Origin: JAVDCA01 sp035293985 | Lineage (GTDB): Bacteria; Pseudomonadota; Alphaproteobacteria; Rhizobiales; Xanthobacteraceae | Direction: 5' to 3' | NCBI GenBank assembly: GCA_035293985.1 | Contig: DATGLS010000052.1 | Span: forward strand, 248,001 to 312,000 | Length of the DNA: 64,000 nucleotides | Shown: in pieces, positions 1 to 8,403 of the stretch | Position numbering within the stretch: the stretch's first letter is position 1 | Layout: every line of letters starts with the position of its first letter | The notes under the pieces: model-generated | Databases searched by the model: none | Seen by the model: only the letters and a program-made list of their open reading frames with translations | Told to the model about the DNA's origin: nothing | Program-made: the position numbers and the translations under genes

Positions 1-145
1 GAAATGCCAGTGTTGCGGACGCGCGAGCCGCCGCATCTGGGGATACGTTTATTCAGACCAGGGTGCTCGTGCCGCTTAGTTTATCCATTGGACCATTGGC
101 CACGTGCTGGACTATGGCGCCGACTTTAGGCCCGATTGAGCAAGC

Positions 146-176
146 GTAGCCCGGATTGAGTGCAGCGAATCCGGGG
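146..176. repeat. Partial copy of an intergenic palindrome (GTAGCCCGGAT family)
   Basis: GTAGCCCGGATT is followed by GCGAATCCGGGG. This is half of the longer palindrome seen complete at 10619-10708 and in diverged form near 3582. It lies in a non-coding stretch in front of the first clear gene. Confidence 0.5.
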
Positions 177-207
177 GCCGACTTAGTCTGAACTGATCTC
201 GCGTTTC

Positions 208-310
208 TTCCCGGACTACGACGGCAACGGCATGTTCCTCGCGACGGAATCGTCGCGGTCAGCGCCAATGTCGGATGCGTGTTGATCTGCGTCAAACTCG
301 CCGGCGAAAT
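208..310 (+). pseudogene. Possible remnant of a pyridoxamine-5'-phosphate-oxidase-like domain
   Basis: One frame from 208 reads FPDYDGNGMF. A second frame just downstream reads GIVAVSANVGCVLI. Together they resemble the FPDxxGNGMxxSLGNIxxNPxVGLLFI segment of PPOX-fold flavin proteins, split by a frameshift. Stop codons follow and no start or C-terminus is visible. The similarity is short and judged by eye only, so this could be chance. The rest of 1-376 shows nothing else coding. Confidence 0.25.
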
Positions 311-376
311 ACGCCTGGGTTAAGGTCTACGAAGGCCGCATCCACATGACGGTCGCAACCGACAAGGGAACCCTCC

Positions 377-700
377 ATGGCGCCACAGCAACCTGCATCG
401 TCGCGTGACCAAGTCCGCGACATCGTTCCAGGCCTCGTCGAGCTCAGCGAGCGGGTGCTGTTCGGGGAGGTGTGGGAGCGTCCCGGCCTGTCCAAGCGCG
501 ACCGCAGCCTGATCACCTGCGCCACCCTGATCGCGCTCGGCCGCGAGAAGCAGCTGGTCGGCCACCTGCAGCGCGCGCTCGACAACGGGCTCAAGCAAAG
601 CGAGCTGAGCGAGGTCATCACCCATCTCGCCTTCTACGCCGGCTGGCCGGCGGCGATGACTGCGGCGCTCGTCGCCAAGCAGGTGCTCAAAGGCAGCTAG
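377..700 (+). CDS. Carboxymuconolactone decarboxylase family protein
   Basis: A 107-residue single-domain protein of the AhpD / gamma-carboxymuconolactone decarboxylase superfamily. Residues 35-95 carry the family pattern: a basic RDRSLITCATLIALG helix, a histidine in GHLQRALDNG, then ELSEVITHLAFYAGWPAAM. The length matches small YurZ/CMD-type proteins. Members decarboxylate gamma-carboxymuconolactone or act as AhpD-like thiol reductases; the single Cys here argues against a canonical AhpD CxxC active site. The ATG at 377 follows AGGGAACC. The gene stands alone, so the substrate cannot be named. Two further CMD homologues lie at 11531 and 15479. Confidence 0.85.
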   Translation: MAPQQPASSRDQVRDIVPGLVELSERVLFGEVWERPGLSKRDRSLITCATLIALGREKQLVGHLQRALDNGLKQSELSEVITHLAFYAGWPAAMTAALVAKQVLKGS

Positions 701-898
701 AGCCCATCCCGTTCGGTGGAATCGGGATCGACGGCGACGCGCAGCGTCACGAATGGACCAGGACAGCGGGTGGCGGGCGAGGCCGGATGGCGTCACCATC
801 CCGCACGCGCCAGGCCCCAATACGGCGCCCAAGTTTCAGCCAAGGACTTGAAATTACCGCAAATTCCGCTTATGTTCCGCGCGAACCGAGTCACCACC

Positions 899-997
899 AT
901 GACCAAGCTCATCAATACGTTGATCCTGGCTGTCGCGTTGGCGCTGATCGCCTTCGGCGGCGTTGCCATGGCCGGCGCCGCCGCCGGGCCGGTCTGA
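899..997 (+). CDS. Very short hydrophobic peptide (32 residues)
   Basis: The frame begins MTKLINTLILAVALALIAF and ends in a Gly/Ala-rich tail and TGA at 995. It reads as one membrane helix or a signal peptide with almost no mature part. No strong ribosome-binding site is present. It could be a small membrane peptide or the relic of a secreted protein. The sequence 701-898 upstream shows no other gene. Confidence 0.35.
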   Translation: MTKLINTLILAVALALIAFGGVAMAGAAAGPV

Positions 998-1006
998 GCT
1001 CCCGGC

Positions 1007-2935
1007 CTATTGGCACGACACGTCGATCCGGGCCTGCAGCTGCAGCAAATATCCGCGTAGCCGCGCCGTATCGGCGGCGTTGAACTTGAAGCTCTTCTTG
1101 AAATCCGGAACGACGTTCTCGGCCCCGATCAGGTAGAATTTGCTGAGCGCACAGGCCTGGGCCGGCGCCTTGCGTCTCTTTTCGCTGAGCAGGATCGTGC
1201 TCAGCGCCATGCTGTTCCTGATGTCGAACGCGAACGCCGGCAACGAGGTGTCCAGCCTCTCCATCGCGCGCCTGAAACCGGCGACATCCGCGCGCGGCAA
1301 CGCGTACTCGTCGATCTCGCCGAGCGCGAGCTTCTCGCCGATCGTCCGCAGCGACAGCATCGCCTCGGCGTGCCTGTAGTAGCTGATCCATTTGATTCGA
1401 TCAGCGGGCGAGATTTGCTCGCCCGCGAGCGAGTGCTGGATGTAGATCTCCATGAACCGATTGGCGAAGACGATCTTGTTCACGAAATACGTATCTTCGA
1501 TCGCCTGAAATCTCTTGCGCTCGGCATCGTCTCCCTGGCGAATGCGGCGCCTCGCCTCGTGGATCATGTAGTCGGCGCCGCGCATCGCGAAGTCGATCTC
1601 GGCGATCTTCTCGTCCAGCGGCCAGGGCTTGGCAACCTTCACCTTCGCGTCGGTGAGTTGGTAATAGAGGTTGATGATGCCCGGCTGGACGAACTTCACG
1701 TCGGTTGGATATTTGTCCTGCACCAGGGTCAGGAAGTTGGCCTTCTCGTTGGTGCCGAACTCCAGCCCGATGAACTCGGCGAGCACGCCGGTGATGTAGG
1801 GATCGATATAAGACAGCTTGTAGGCCGCCTCCTCGGCGCTGCCCTTGAGGCCGGCGATCGCCTCCGAGCCCAGCCAAGTGAGGATTTTCACGTCTTTCCT
1901 TCGCTCGCTGCACATGAGCTCCCAGTTTCGCACGAACGCCCTGATCGTGAGGATCGAGCTCGGCTTGCGGCTCTCGCTTCCGGCGGCTCCCGGCTCCTCG
2001 GTCTCCTTGACGTCGTACTTCTCGCATTTCTTTTGCTCGTCATCGGGAACCCGCTCGTCGAGGAAAGCGCTGAGGTTCGCGATCTCGTCGTCCAGCATGC
2101 GAATGAGCTTTTCCCAATCCGCTGCTCCGACGATGCCCATGCTTCCGTCGTCGTGCTCGCGCAGAACCATGTTGCGGAAGCCGAGCGCGAGCGTCATCAG
2201 ATGCCTGCTCTGCTTCACCTCGTCGGTCAGATCGTTCTTGTTGATGCAGGCGAGCAACACGATTGCGGGCTCGATATAGTCGAACAGGATGTTTCTGATC
2301 TCCATTCGCGGCAGCTTGATCGCCGAATGGTCGAACTCGAGGGCATCCCCGCGCGCGCCGGAGAGAAAATTCTTTTTGAAGTCGATCAACCCGAAGATCG
2401 ACACATCCTGGTTGATGTCGGCCAAGGCCAGTCGGGCGACGTCGTTGGTCGACGTGGATACGCTCGAAAACTTGGCCTCCAGCTCGCCTGCCTTGAGCGA
2501 CTCGATGTGATCGAGCAAATCGGGCTTGATTGCGAGCACGATCAACAGGAGCGCGACGATGGCGACCGCGGATTGCAGGGCCCACGAGGAATGGCCCTGC
2601 GGGGAGACCAGCGCGTTGTAGAGACCGTCCGCACGCCGCAGGATGTTGTCGCGAAAGTGGCTCGCCCACCATCCCGCGGCGACACCGGCGATGAGCCCGA
2701 TCACCTGATCGCCCAGGAGAAAGCCTTTGAGCTCGTAGAATCCGGCTGGAAACCAGCTAAAATATTGACCGGCGGCGCACACGATAATGATGGCCGAGGC
2801 GATATAAAACGTGCCGCGCGCCAGAGAGCGATTGCCGGGATCGTCGAGCAGGGGCGCGCCCCGCCGGTGAAAGAATAGAACATCGAGCCACCAGCCGACG
2901 ACGGCGCCGGTGATCGCCCATGCCAGCCAGGTCAT
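1007..2935 (-). CDS. Hypothetical membrane protein with large C-terminal cytoplasmic domain
   Basis: A 642-residue protein that I do not recognise. The start at 2935 (MTWLAWAITGAVVGWWL) is preferred over upstream frames because the N-terminus is then a membrane helix and GGTGGGG lies just upstream. About four hydrophobic segments are visible in the first 140 residues: 1-22, about 45-64, about 70-90 and about 115-133. The remaining 500 residues are charged and mostly helical, without a P-loop, zinc motif or obvious enzymatic signature. Family members are not obvious by eye; an accessory sensor or defence-type membrane anchor is possible but unsupported. The gene is single and its base composition resembles its neighbours. 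Confidence 0.75.
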   Translation of the reverse strand: MTWLAWAITGAVVGWWLDVLFFHRRGAPLLDDPGNRSLARGTFYIASAIIIVCAAGQYFSWFPAGFYELKGFLLGDQVIGLIAGVAAGWWASHFRDNILRRADGLYNALVSPQGHSSWALQSAVAIVALLLIVLAIKPDLLDHIESLKAGELEAKFSSVSTSTNDVARLALADINQDVSIFGLIDFKKNFLSGARGDALEFDHSAIKLPRMEIRNILFDYIEPAIVLLACINKNDLTDEVKQSRHLMTLALGFRNMVLREHDDGSMGIVGAADWEKLIRMLDDEIANLSAFLDERVPDDEQKKCEKYDVKETEEPGAAGSESRKPSSILTIRAFVRNWELMCSERRKDVKILTWLGSEAIAGLKGSAEEAAYKLSYIDPYITGVLAEFIGLEFGTNEKANFLTLVQDKYPTDVKFVQPGIINLYYQLTDAKVKVAKPWPLDEKIAEIDFAMRGADYMIHEARRRIRQGDDAERKRFQAIEDTYFVNKIVFANRFMEIYIQHSLAGEQISPADRIKWISYYRHAEAMLSLRTIGEKLALGEIDEYALPRADVAGFRRAMERLDTSLPAFAFDIRNSMALSTILLSEKRRKAPAQACALSKFYLIGAENVVPDFKKSFKFNAADTARLRGYLLQLQARIDVSCQ

Positions 2936-3359
2936 CTGGTCCCCACCTCGCCGTATCCGCCGAGATGCGCGAACTATAGTTGATCTTGATCGAGAGGCCA
3001 ACTTGAGGTCGCGCTGGCTTGAGGTCGCGCTGGCCGGGAGCCGTCATGACGTCCTTGACCCCGCCCGCCGGCAAGATGACGACCCACCAGGCGATCCGCG
3101 TCCTGGAGAGCGCCGCGAAGGCCGCATATCGGCTTTCTCCAAACAAGAGCAGCCTGGTCGATCGAGGCGTCCTCATGCCCGAAGAGATCCAATTCCGCGA
3201 GCTCGAGTCGCTTTTCGAGCTCGCCGGAGGGCCCGCAATCCCGCCCCGACCAGCAGAAAGGGCGCCGACGTTGAGCGACATCAGCACGAGCTCGCACTCG
3301 CCGCCGATCCGCCAACTCGCCTGTTGGAAATCAGCCGCGCCCTCGCGTAGCATCGGCGG

Positions 3360-3539
3360 ATGACGCGATTCTCCTGCGCCTGCGGCGCCGTCTACGAGGT
3401 CATCCCGACGCAAGGGCCCTCGCGGGCGGACGATGACCTGTTGAAATGCGTCGTGTGCGCGAAGGAGCTGTTCACATGGAGCGGCTCCAATGTCGGGCAA
3501 CTGCATCTCGTCGCGCGTCCCGAGCGGGACCGGGAATGA
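3360..3539 (+). CDS. Small zinc-ribbon-like protein (59 residues)
   Basis: A 59-codon frame from ATG 3360 to TGA 3537 gives a protein with CAC at residues 6-8 and CVVC at 30-33, a four-cysteine arrangement typical of small zinc ribbons. A tryptophan follows in LFTWSGSN. The first pair is CxC rather than CxxC, which is unusual but tolerated in rubredoxin-like knuckles. A weak CGGCGG lies before the start. It is probably a small metal-binding accessory protein; the function is unknown. Confidence 0.6.
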   Translation: MTRFSCACGAVYEVIPTQGPSRADDDLLKCVVCAKELFTWSGSNVGQLHLVARPERDRE

Positions 3540-3581
3540 CGTCGCACCAACACCAGGCGCCAGGTCGACATCAGCTTCAGC

Positions 3582-3652
3582 GTCGCCCGAATTGAGTGCG
3601 GCGAATCCGAGCTTTAGCCGCTTTGGCAGAATCCCCGTATTTCGCTTCGCTC
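3582..3652. repeat. Diverged GTAGCCCGGAT-family palindrome
   Basis: CCCGAATTGAGTGCGGCGAATCCGAG is mirrored by GTATTTCGCTTCGCTCAATGCCG about 25 bp later. It is a worn copy of the element at 10619-10708, between the zinc-ribbon gene and the convergent small secreted gene. Confidence 0.5.
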
Positions 3653-3715
3653 AATGCCGATTTTACCAAGGGGCCTGGCACGCTTCCGGATGCCGCAGCC
3701 GCCCTGGTCGATCGC

Positions 3716-3913
3716 CTACTTGTGCCTGGGGGGCGGCGTCGTGCCGGTGGTGCCGTGCCCGGCCGTATGCGAGTTGACGGCGTTCGAATGGCCGCTCGTG
3801 GCGTGGCTCGTCACCGGATGGTTTTTGGCCGACGCTGCATGCGCGGGCGCAAGCACCGAGGCGACGAGCGCCGTGCCCGCAGCCAGCGTCGCAAGGGAGG
3901 GGAGCTTCGACAT
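3716..3913 (-). CDS. Small secreted His/Ser/Thr-rich protein
   Basis: A 65-residue protein. Residues 1-26 form a Sec signal peptide (MSKLPSLATLAAGTALVAS then APAHA-A). The mature 38 residues are rich in His, Ser, Thr and Asn and end PPPRHK. GGAG stands six bases before the ATG at 3913. Small secreted proteins of this composition are common in rhizobia and have no known function; histidines could bind metal, but this is only inferred. The 290 bases upstream (3914-4205) hold no clear gene. Confidence 0.65.
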   Translation of the reverse strand: MSKLPSLATLAAGTALVASVLAPAHAASAKNHPVTSHATSGHSNAVNSHTAGHGTTGTTPPPRHK

Positions 3914-4205
3914 CGCGATCTCCGTGAGTTGTCGGCTCCGCAGCCGACGCGCATGATCGCGATGAATTCCCCATCGCCAGTCCGCGTCGCGCAGCGATCG
4001 TCGCCGGCGGCCCGTATACGCTGATCGTGATGAAGGCGTCTTGGACTGGAGGGAACGCGACGCGGTCTGGAGGGTACTGCCGCGACGGGCCTTTCACGCG
4101 CCAACCCTCCATGTGTCGGGCCGAAGCAGCGGACGGCGGGCGATAGACTTGCGGAACCGGGCGCTCGGCCGCCCAGTTCTTTGTTATCAGATGAGGAATG
4201 TGCCG

Positions 4206-4418
4206 ATGAACGATTTGACCCATAGCCCGGAGGCGCGCGAGAGGGACATGCGCGCGCTCGCGGAAAAGCTTCTGTTCCGGGTCGACAAGACCGACCGCGG
4301 CTACACGCTGACGCGCACCACGGATGTGTCGCGACCGGCCCGCGCCGAGCATCTGTCGCTCTCCCAGGCCGAAGAGCTGTTGGCGACGTGGAAATTGCGC
4401 GGGCTGGGCGGCGGGTGA
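4206..4418 (+). CDS. Conserved hypothetical protein, 70 residues
   Basis: A short soluble protein starting MNDLTHSPEARERDMRALA and containing LLFRVDKTDRGYTLTRTTDV, which reads like a small beta-strand domain, followed by LSLSQAEELLATW, a helix. GAGGA lies eight bases before ATG 4206, so this start is preferred over the in-frame ATG at 4191. No motif gives a function. The sequence 4419-4623 downstream is non-coding as far as I can see. Confidence 0.55.
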   Translation: MNDLTHSPEARERDMRALAEKLLFRVDKTDRGYTLTRTTDVSRPARAEHLSLSQAEELLATWKLRGLGGG

Positions 4419-4623
4419 CCTGACGGCGCACCGACGCGACGCAACGCTGTCCCTGCGGCGTCGCGGCAGCGGCCGGCATTGCGTAGCACCGGCGCGTCGA
4501 ACGCACTGATCATCCTCGCGGCCGCCGTATCGAAGCCGATCGATCCATTGACCGAAGTGGAAAACCGCCGGGGCGCGCAAGTAGCTTGGGCGAACGGATA
4601 CCCATCTTCCCTGCGGTCGCCGA

Positions 4624-5298
4624 TCAATCCCCGAACACCCAGCGCATGATCCGCGCGTCGCGCTGATACCCGCCGTTCCGTGCGAACGGTTCCTCGTTCC
4701 AGAACTTGTCCGCCGCCGCGCGGTCCGGCAGCTCGAGCAGCAGTGCGGTGCCGATGTTGTCGGCGCCGTCGGCCGAGCGGATCGGGCCGCGGAAGATGAA
4801 GCTGTCGCCGTACGACGCGAAGTAGGACTCGTGCGCGTGCAGATGGGTGCGGTAGAGCTCCGGCGTGCCGGTCTTGGGTCCGGTGCACAGGAACTGCTGC
4901 AGGCCCTTGCGGCGATAGTCGGCCGCGCGCTTGCCGAAGCTGTTCGACCAGCGATGCGTGTCGACGCGCGCATAGACGCCCGCTTTGCTCATGGGCTCGT
5001 GGGCGACGAATGCGTCCGCGGCCGCGCGGTCGTCGAGCTGCATGAAGAAGGTGGTGCCGAGCGTCTCGCGCCCGTCATCGGACACGAGATGGCCGTAGCC
5101 GATCACGCGCTCGCCGAAGCTCGCGACGTAGCGCTTCTGCTCCGCCGTGAGCGCGCGGCGCTTCTCCGCCATCCCGGGCTTGTCGAGGCAGTAGATCGCC
5201 CACTGCGCCGGCTTGGTGCGGTAGTAATCTTTCAGCGCCTCGCCCTGCAATCCGTAGCGCGGATCGCCCGGCAGATATCCGGTCGGCTGGTCTTGCAT
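4624..5298 (-). CDS. Tandem YciI-like (YCII-related) domain protein
   Basis: A 224-residue soluble protein made of two related halves. Each half has WAIYCLDKPG- or FLCTGPKTGT-like opening strands, a D/H segment (GYGHLVSDDG; YGDSFIFRG), then LDDRAAADAFVAHEP in half one and LPDRAAADKFWNEEP in half two. The last motif (R/AAADxFxxxEPF) is characteristic of YCII-related dimeric alpha/beta-barrel proteins. A single YciI domain is about 95 residues and works as a dimer, so this is an internal pseudo-dimer. GGGGAG precedes ATG 5298. Substrates of the family are mostly unknown. Confidence 0.75.
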   Translation of the reverse strand: MQDQPTGYLPGDPRYGLQGEALKDYYRTKPAQWAIYCLDKPGMAEKRRALTAEQKRYVASFGERVIGYGHLVSDDGRETLGTTFFMQLDDRAAADAFVAHEPMSKAGVYARVDTHRWSNSFGKRAADYRRKGLQQFLCTGPKTGTPELYRTHLHAHESYFASYGDSFIFRGPIRSADGADNIGTALLLELPDRAAADKFWNEEPFARNGGYQRDARIMRWVFGD

Positions 5299-5334
5299 GT
5301 GATCTCCCCGGTGGTGCGGTTCGACCGATGGTAG

Positions 5335-5412
5335 GATGGGTTGAGCGCCGGCGAAACCCATCATCTATGTGCTGGCGACCACGTGATGGGTTTCGCTTCC
5401 GCTCAACCCAAT
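5335..5412. repeat. Intergenic palindrome, GATGGGTTTCGC family
   Basis: GATGGGTTGAGCGCCGGCG and ACCCATCAT on the left are mirrored by TGATGGGTTTCGC and GCTCAACCCAATC on the right. It sits between two minus-strand genes. Structures of this form are common dispersed palindromes in alphaproteobacterial genomes. Only one copy is in the window. Confidence 0.6.
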
Positions 5413-5447
5413 CCGGCGACGCCGGAGCGTGACGCGCCTCGCCCGGC

Positions 5448-5741
5448 TCAATTGTTGTGCCCGCCCTCTTCCCGCGATTTGATCCAATCGGCCAGCGTGC
5501 CGGCGGGCTTGCGCTCGGCCTTCTTCTTGGTGGCTGCGCCCTTGCCGCGCACCGGAGCCGGTGGGCGGGTAGCGGCGAGCTCGGCGTCGCGCGCGAGGCG
5601 CAGCGCGCGCAGGCGCGCCGTCTTGGCGCGCATCGCCACCGCCTCGGCCTCGTAGTCGGCCACCGCCTGCTTGGCCTCGTTCGCCTTCTGCAGCTTGGCG
5701 AACTGGCCCTGCGCGACGTCTTTCTCGGATTTCTCGGCCAT
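5448..5741 (-). CDS. Small charged coiled-coil-like protein
   Basis: A 97-residue protein starting MAEKSEKDVAQGQFAKLQKA, rich in Ala, Lys, Arg and Glu. Residues 10-65 form one long amphipathic helix; the C-terminus is basic (GKGAATKKKAERKPAG) and ends TLADWIKSREEGGHNN. AGGGAACC lies before ATG 5741. There is no HTH or catalytic motif. The basic tail would suit nucleic-acid contact, but that is an inference. Confidence 0.55.
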   Translation of the reverse strand: MAEKSEKDVAQGQFAKLQKANEAKQAVADYEAEAVAMRAKTARLRALRLARDAELAATRPPAPVRGKGAATKKKAERKPAGTLADWIKSREEGGHNN

Positions 5742-5871
5742 CTGGTTCCCTGCCCGGCGCAAAAGCGCCGGCGCCTTTTCTATTTGCGGAAGGCAGTGCG
5801 TACAGGGGGATCGCGGCGACAGCAAGGTGGCGCGGATCGCGCGAGCAGGCTCTGCTGCTCCGTCAAATCCG

Positions 5872-6423
5872 CTATGGGGCGTAGATATCGGCGATTGTCA
5901 CCGTCATTCCGGGCGGATCAAGCTGGATCGTGCCTTGCGTGACGACCCGCGTGAGGATCGTCTCGCCGCTTCCGCGTGCATGGTGCACGACCAGCGGCTT
6001 CGTGGGATCGACGATCAGATAGTGCGCGACGCTTCGCACGCGGAAATAGCCGGCAAGCTTGGCTGAGGCGTCAATGTGACGGGTCGAGGGCGAGAGAACC
6101 TCGACGACGACGACCGGATTCGGCACCTCCATCGACGAGGGTGCGAGCCTCGCGCCGCAATAGACCAGGGCGTCGGGTTCGTAGGCGGTCGTCTCGTCGA
6201 CACGTATCGTCATGCCATCGGCAAGCACGTGGCAGGGAAGCCGACGCGCTTCGAGTCCCGTCAAGAGCGCACGCTGCACTGCGAACTTCACGGCCGCCTG
6301 GCCGGCGCTCTCCGGCGACATGACAATGACTTCGCCTTCCGACAGCTCGTAGCGCCCCGGATGCGACTGCGCCCAGGCCAAGTACTGATCCACGTTCATG
6401 CGGCTCTTCGCTGCTGCCGTCAT
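5872..6423 (-). CDS. Uma2 family endonuclease-fold protein
   Basis: A 183-residue protein with the Uma2 (DUF820) pattern of the PD-(D/E)xK nuclease superfamily: YELSEGEVIVMSPE near residue 25, an MTIRVDETTAYEPDALVYCG block with the conserved D in EPDALV, VVVEVLSPSTRHIDASAKLAGY with the E and K-containing core, and HYLIVDPTKPLVVHHAR. The start at 6423 (MTAAAKSRM) is chosen because the sequence before it is not family-like. Uma2 genes are abundant in cyanobacteria and rhizobia, with poorly known function. A decayed second Uma2 gene lies at 16198-16660. Confidence 0.85.
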   Translation of the reverse strand: MTAAAKSRMNVDQYLAWAQSHPGRYELSEGEVIVMSPESAGQAAVKFAVQRALLTGLEARRLPCHVLADGMTIRVDETTAYEPDALVYCGARLAPSSMEVPNPVVVVEVLSPSTRHIDASAKLAGYFRVRSVAHYLIVDPTKPLVVHHARGSGETILTRVVTQGTIQLDPPGMTVTIADIYAP

Positions 6424-6487
6424 GTCGAAATCATAGCGGATCGGACGGAGGATCGAAAGCGAGGCCGCCGGCTTGGGCCGCACCAAA

Positions 6488-7294
6488 TCAGCCCCCGCCC
6501 TTCCCGCGTTGCAGCCATCCGAGATCGCCGCCCGCGCGTCCCTTGAGCCGCACCATCGGACGCTTCTGCTTGTCGCCGACGCGCTCCATATCGGCGATGC
6601 CGGTCGCGGCGACGAGCTCGCTCAGGCGGGCGAAGCCGTAGTTGCGCGGATCGAACTCCGGGAGCTGCTTGGCGATGTGCGAGCCGACGCCGCCGAGCTC
6701 GGCCCAGCCGTCGTCATCGGAGACCGCGGCGATCGCGGCGCGCAGGGTCGCGAGCAGTTGCGGGTCCTTCGCGGTCTTCTTCGCGCTCGCCTTGCCGTGG
6801 CTCGGCGGGGCCGGCGCGCCGCCGTCCGCGTGCAAGACGTCGACATAGGTGAACTTGTCGCACGCGGTCACGAACGGGCGTGGCGTCTTGCGCTCGCCGA
6901 AGCCGTAGACGCGCACGCCCTGCTCGCGGATGCGCGCCGCGAGGCGGGCGAAATCGCTGTCGCTCGAGACGATGCAGAAGCCGCCGAAGCGGCCGGTGTT
7001 GAGCAGGTCCATGGCGTCGATGATCATCGCGCCGTCGGTCGCGTTCTTGCCGGTCGTGTAGGCGAACTGCTGGATCGGCAGGATCGAGTGCTCGAGCAGG
7101 GCGTCCTTCCAGCCGTTGAGATTGGGCTTGGTCCAGTCGCCATAGATGCGGCGCACGCTGGCGACGCCGTACTTGGCGACCTCGGCGAGCAGGCCGGCGA
7201 CGATCTTGGGCGAGGCATTGTCGCCGTCGATGAGCAGCGCGAGCGTCGCGCCGGCCTCGTACGTGGGCCTGTCTGGGTTGAGACCGTTCGGCAT
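6488..7294 (-). CDS. NYN domain protein with C-terminal LOTUS/OST-HTH domain
   Basis: A 268-residue protein of the LabA-like NYN (PIN-fold RNase) class. Residues 17-155 hold the NYN domain: ALLIDGDNASP carries the first acidic site, then ATDGAMIIDAMDLL with D residues and FCIVSSDSDFARLAARIRE, the SSDSDF block with the remaining acidic residues. Residues about 180-255 match an OST-HTH/LOTUS fold (LLATLRAAIAAV, GGVGSHIAKQLPEFDPRNYGF, LSELVAA). The combination is widespread in bacteria and predicted to bind and cut or sense RNA. The short linker contains a basic KASAKKTAKD stretch. All catalytic acids expected of NYN proteins look present. Confidence 0.85.
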   Translation of the reverse strand: MPNGLNPDRPTYEAGATLALLIDGDNASPKIVAGLLAEVAKYGVASVRRIYGDWTKPNLNGWKDALLEHSILPIQQFAYTTGKNATDGAMIIDAMDLLNTGRFGGFCIVSSDSDFARLAARIREQGVRVYGFGERKTPRPFVTACDKFTYVDVLHADGGAPAPPSHGKASAKKTAKDPQLLATLRAAIAAVSDDDGWAELGGVGSHIAKQLPEFDPRNYGFARLSELVAATGIADMERVGDKQKRPMVRLKGRAGGDLGWLQRGKGGG

Positions 7295-7339
7295 CGGCGC
7301 GAACCTCGCAGCGGATCAAAACGGAAGCATAGCGGATCG

Positions 7340-7412
7340 CCGTAGGGCGCAATAGCGAAGCGTATTCCGCCGCGCCCGCAACGGCGCAATAGCTTCGCTA
7401 TTGCGCCTACGG
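7340..7412. repeat. Intergenic palindrome, CGTAGGGCGCAATAGCG family
   Basis: GCCGTAGGGCGCAATAGCG on the left is mirrored by CGCTATTGCGCCTACGG on the right; an inner GCAATAGCTTCGCTATTGC also folds on itself. The right arm overlaps the end of the next minus-strand gene and supplies its TAG stop codon at 7407-7409. Confidence 0.65.
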
Positions 7413-7748
7413 TGGCGGCTCCTGCGACAAACCGAGGAAGGCGCGCACCTCGCGCGCGATGTCGCGCGTTTCCTCGCGGGTGGCGGCGGGCGAGAGATAG
7501 AAGCGCTTGCCCGAGGCGAGCACGACGCGCAGGTCGAAGCTGTCGACAGGCGGCGGCATCTCGATCACCTCGAACGAGACGACGTCGGCGAACGCGACCT
7601 CGATCGCCCTGCGCGGAATGAAGAACAGCCGCCGCTCGAAGCGGGCGCGGCCCCTGCCCTTGTCGAACACGCAGGTCGAGCTGTGCGGAAAGGTGGCGCC
7701 GAGCCGCACCACCAGCACCTCCGGCCTATCGTCGAGGATTTCGCTCAT
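7407..7748 (-). CDS. Conserved hypothetical protein, 113 residues
   Basis: A soluble protein starting MSEILDDRPEVLVVRLGAT. The middle (RRLFFIPRRAIEVAFADVVSF; FDLRVVLASGKRFYLSP) alternates beta strands and resembles a PH-like or small barrel fold, and the end is a helix, TREETRDIAREVRAFLGL. No catalytic motif is visible. The last codons and the stop fall inside a palindromic repeat (7340-7412), so the native C-terminus may have been altered by that element. Confidence 0.6.
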   Translation of the reverse strand: MSEILDDRPEVLVVRLGATFPHSSTCVFDKGRGRARFERRLFFIPRRAIEVAFADVVSFEVIEMPPPVDSFDLRVVLASGKRFYLSPAATREETRDIAREVRAFLGLSQEPPP

Positions 7749-7891
7749 CCGCTCTTCTTGTCGCCACGCTCACCCTCCCCTTGCGCCTTCAGGCAACGCC
7801 GTCAAGAATGCACGTAGGTATTCACCGGCCACCGGGTCAAGCGCGAACCGGTGCTACGCTCGCCGGTCTGATCCATCGGGGGCACTCACGC

Positions 7892-8401
7892 ATGATCGAT
7901 CGTCGCCACACGCTCCGTCTCGCACTCGCCGCATTGCCGGCCGTCGCGCTCCTTGGCTCGCGCCCCGCGCGCGCCGACCAGCCGTTCGAGCGCTTCTATC
8001 CGTTCCTGGTCGACCTGCAGGGCTGGACCGCCAAAAAGCCGGACGGCATGGCGATGCAGATGGGCGGCATGTCGATGCTGACGGCGTCGCGCGAATATGA
8101 GCGCGCCGACGCGCGCATCCATGTCGGCATCCTGACCGGTCCGCCGGCGCAGGGCGGGCTCGCGATGATTCAGGCCGGCATGAAGATCGATACCGCCGAC
8201 TCGCACATGAGCACCGACATGGTCGACGGCCTCAAGCTCGCGCGCACCTATACGACGAAGGACCGGTCCGGCGCGATCATGGTCGGGCTCGCCGACAACG
8301 CGCTGTTCAGCTTCTCGTTCAACAAGCTCGCCGAGGACGAGGCGTTCACGCTCGCCCGCAAGTTCGACTGGAAAGGGATCCAGGCAGCGCTGCCGAAATA
8401 A
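7892..8401 (+). CDS. Exported protein of unknown function (twin-arginine-type signal)
   Basis: A 169-residue protein. The N-terminus MIDRRHTLRLALAALPAVALL contains RR followed by a hydrophobic stretch and an ARA-D cleavage site, which fits Tat or Sec export. The mature part contains FYPFLVDLQGWTAKKPDG, a Met-rich MAMQMGGMSM stretch and a C-terminal DNALFSFSFNKLAEDEAF segment. No enzyme motif is seen. The Met-rich region might bind copper, but this is speculation. The start at 7892 is preferred because it gives the signal peptide. Confidence 0.65.
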   Translation: MIDRRHTLRLALAALPAVALLGSRPARADQPFERFYPFLVDLQGWTAKKPDGMAMQMGGMSMLTASREYERADARIHVGILTGPPAQGGLAMIQAGMKIDTADSHMSTDMVDGLKLARTYTTKDRSGAIMVGLADNALFSFSFNKLAEDEAFTLARKFDWKGIQAALPK

Positions 8402-8403
8402 GG

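Noticed and set aside
1370..2878. 502-codon plus-strand frame opposite the membrane-protein gene
   Set aside because: No recognisable domains. The minus-strand frame has membrane helices, a good start and plausible codon use.
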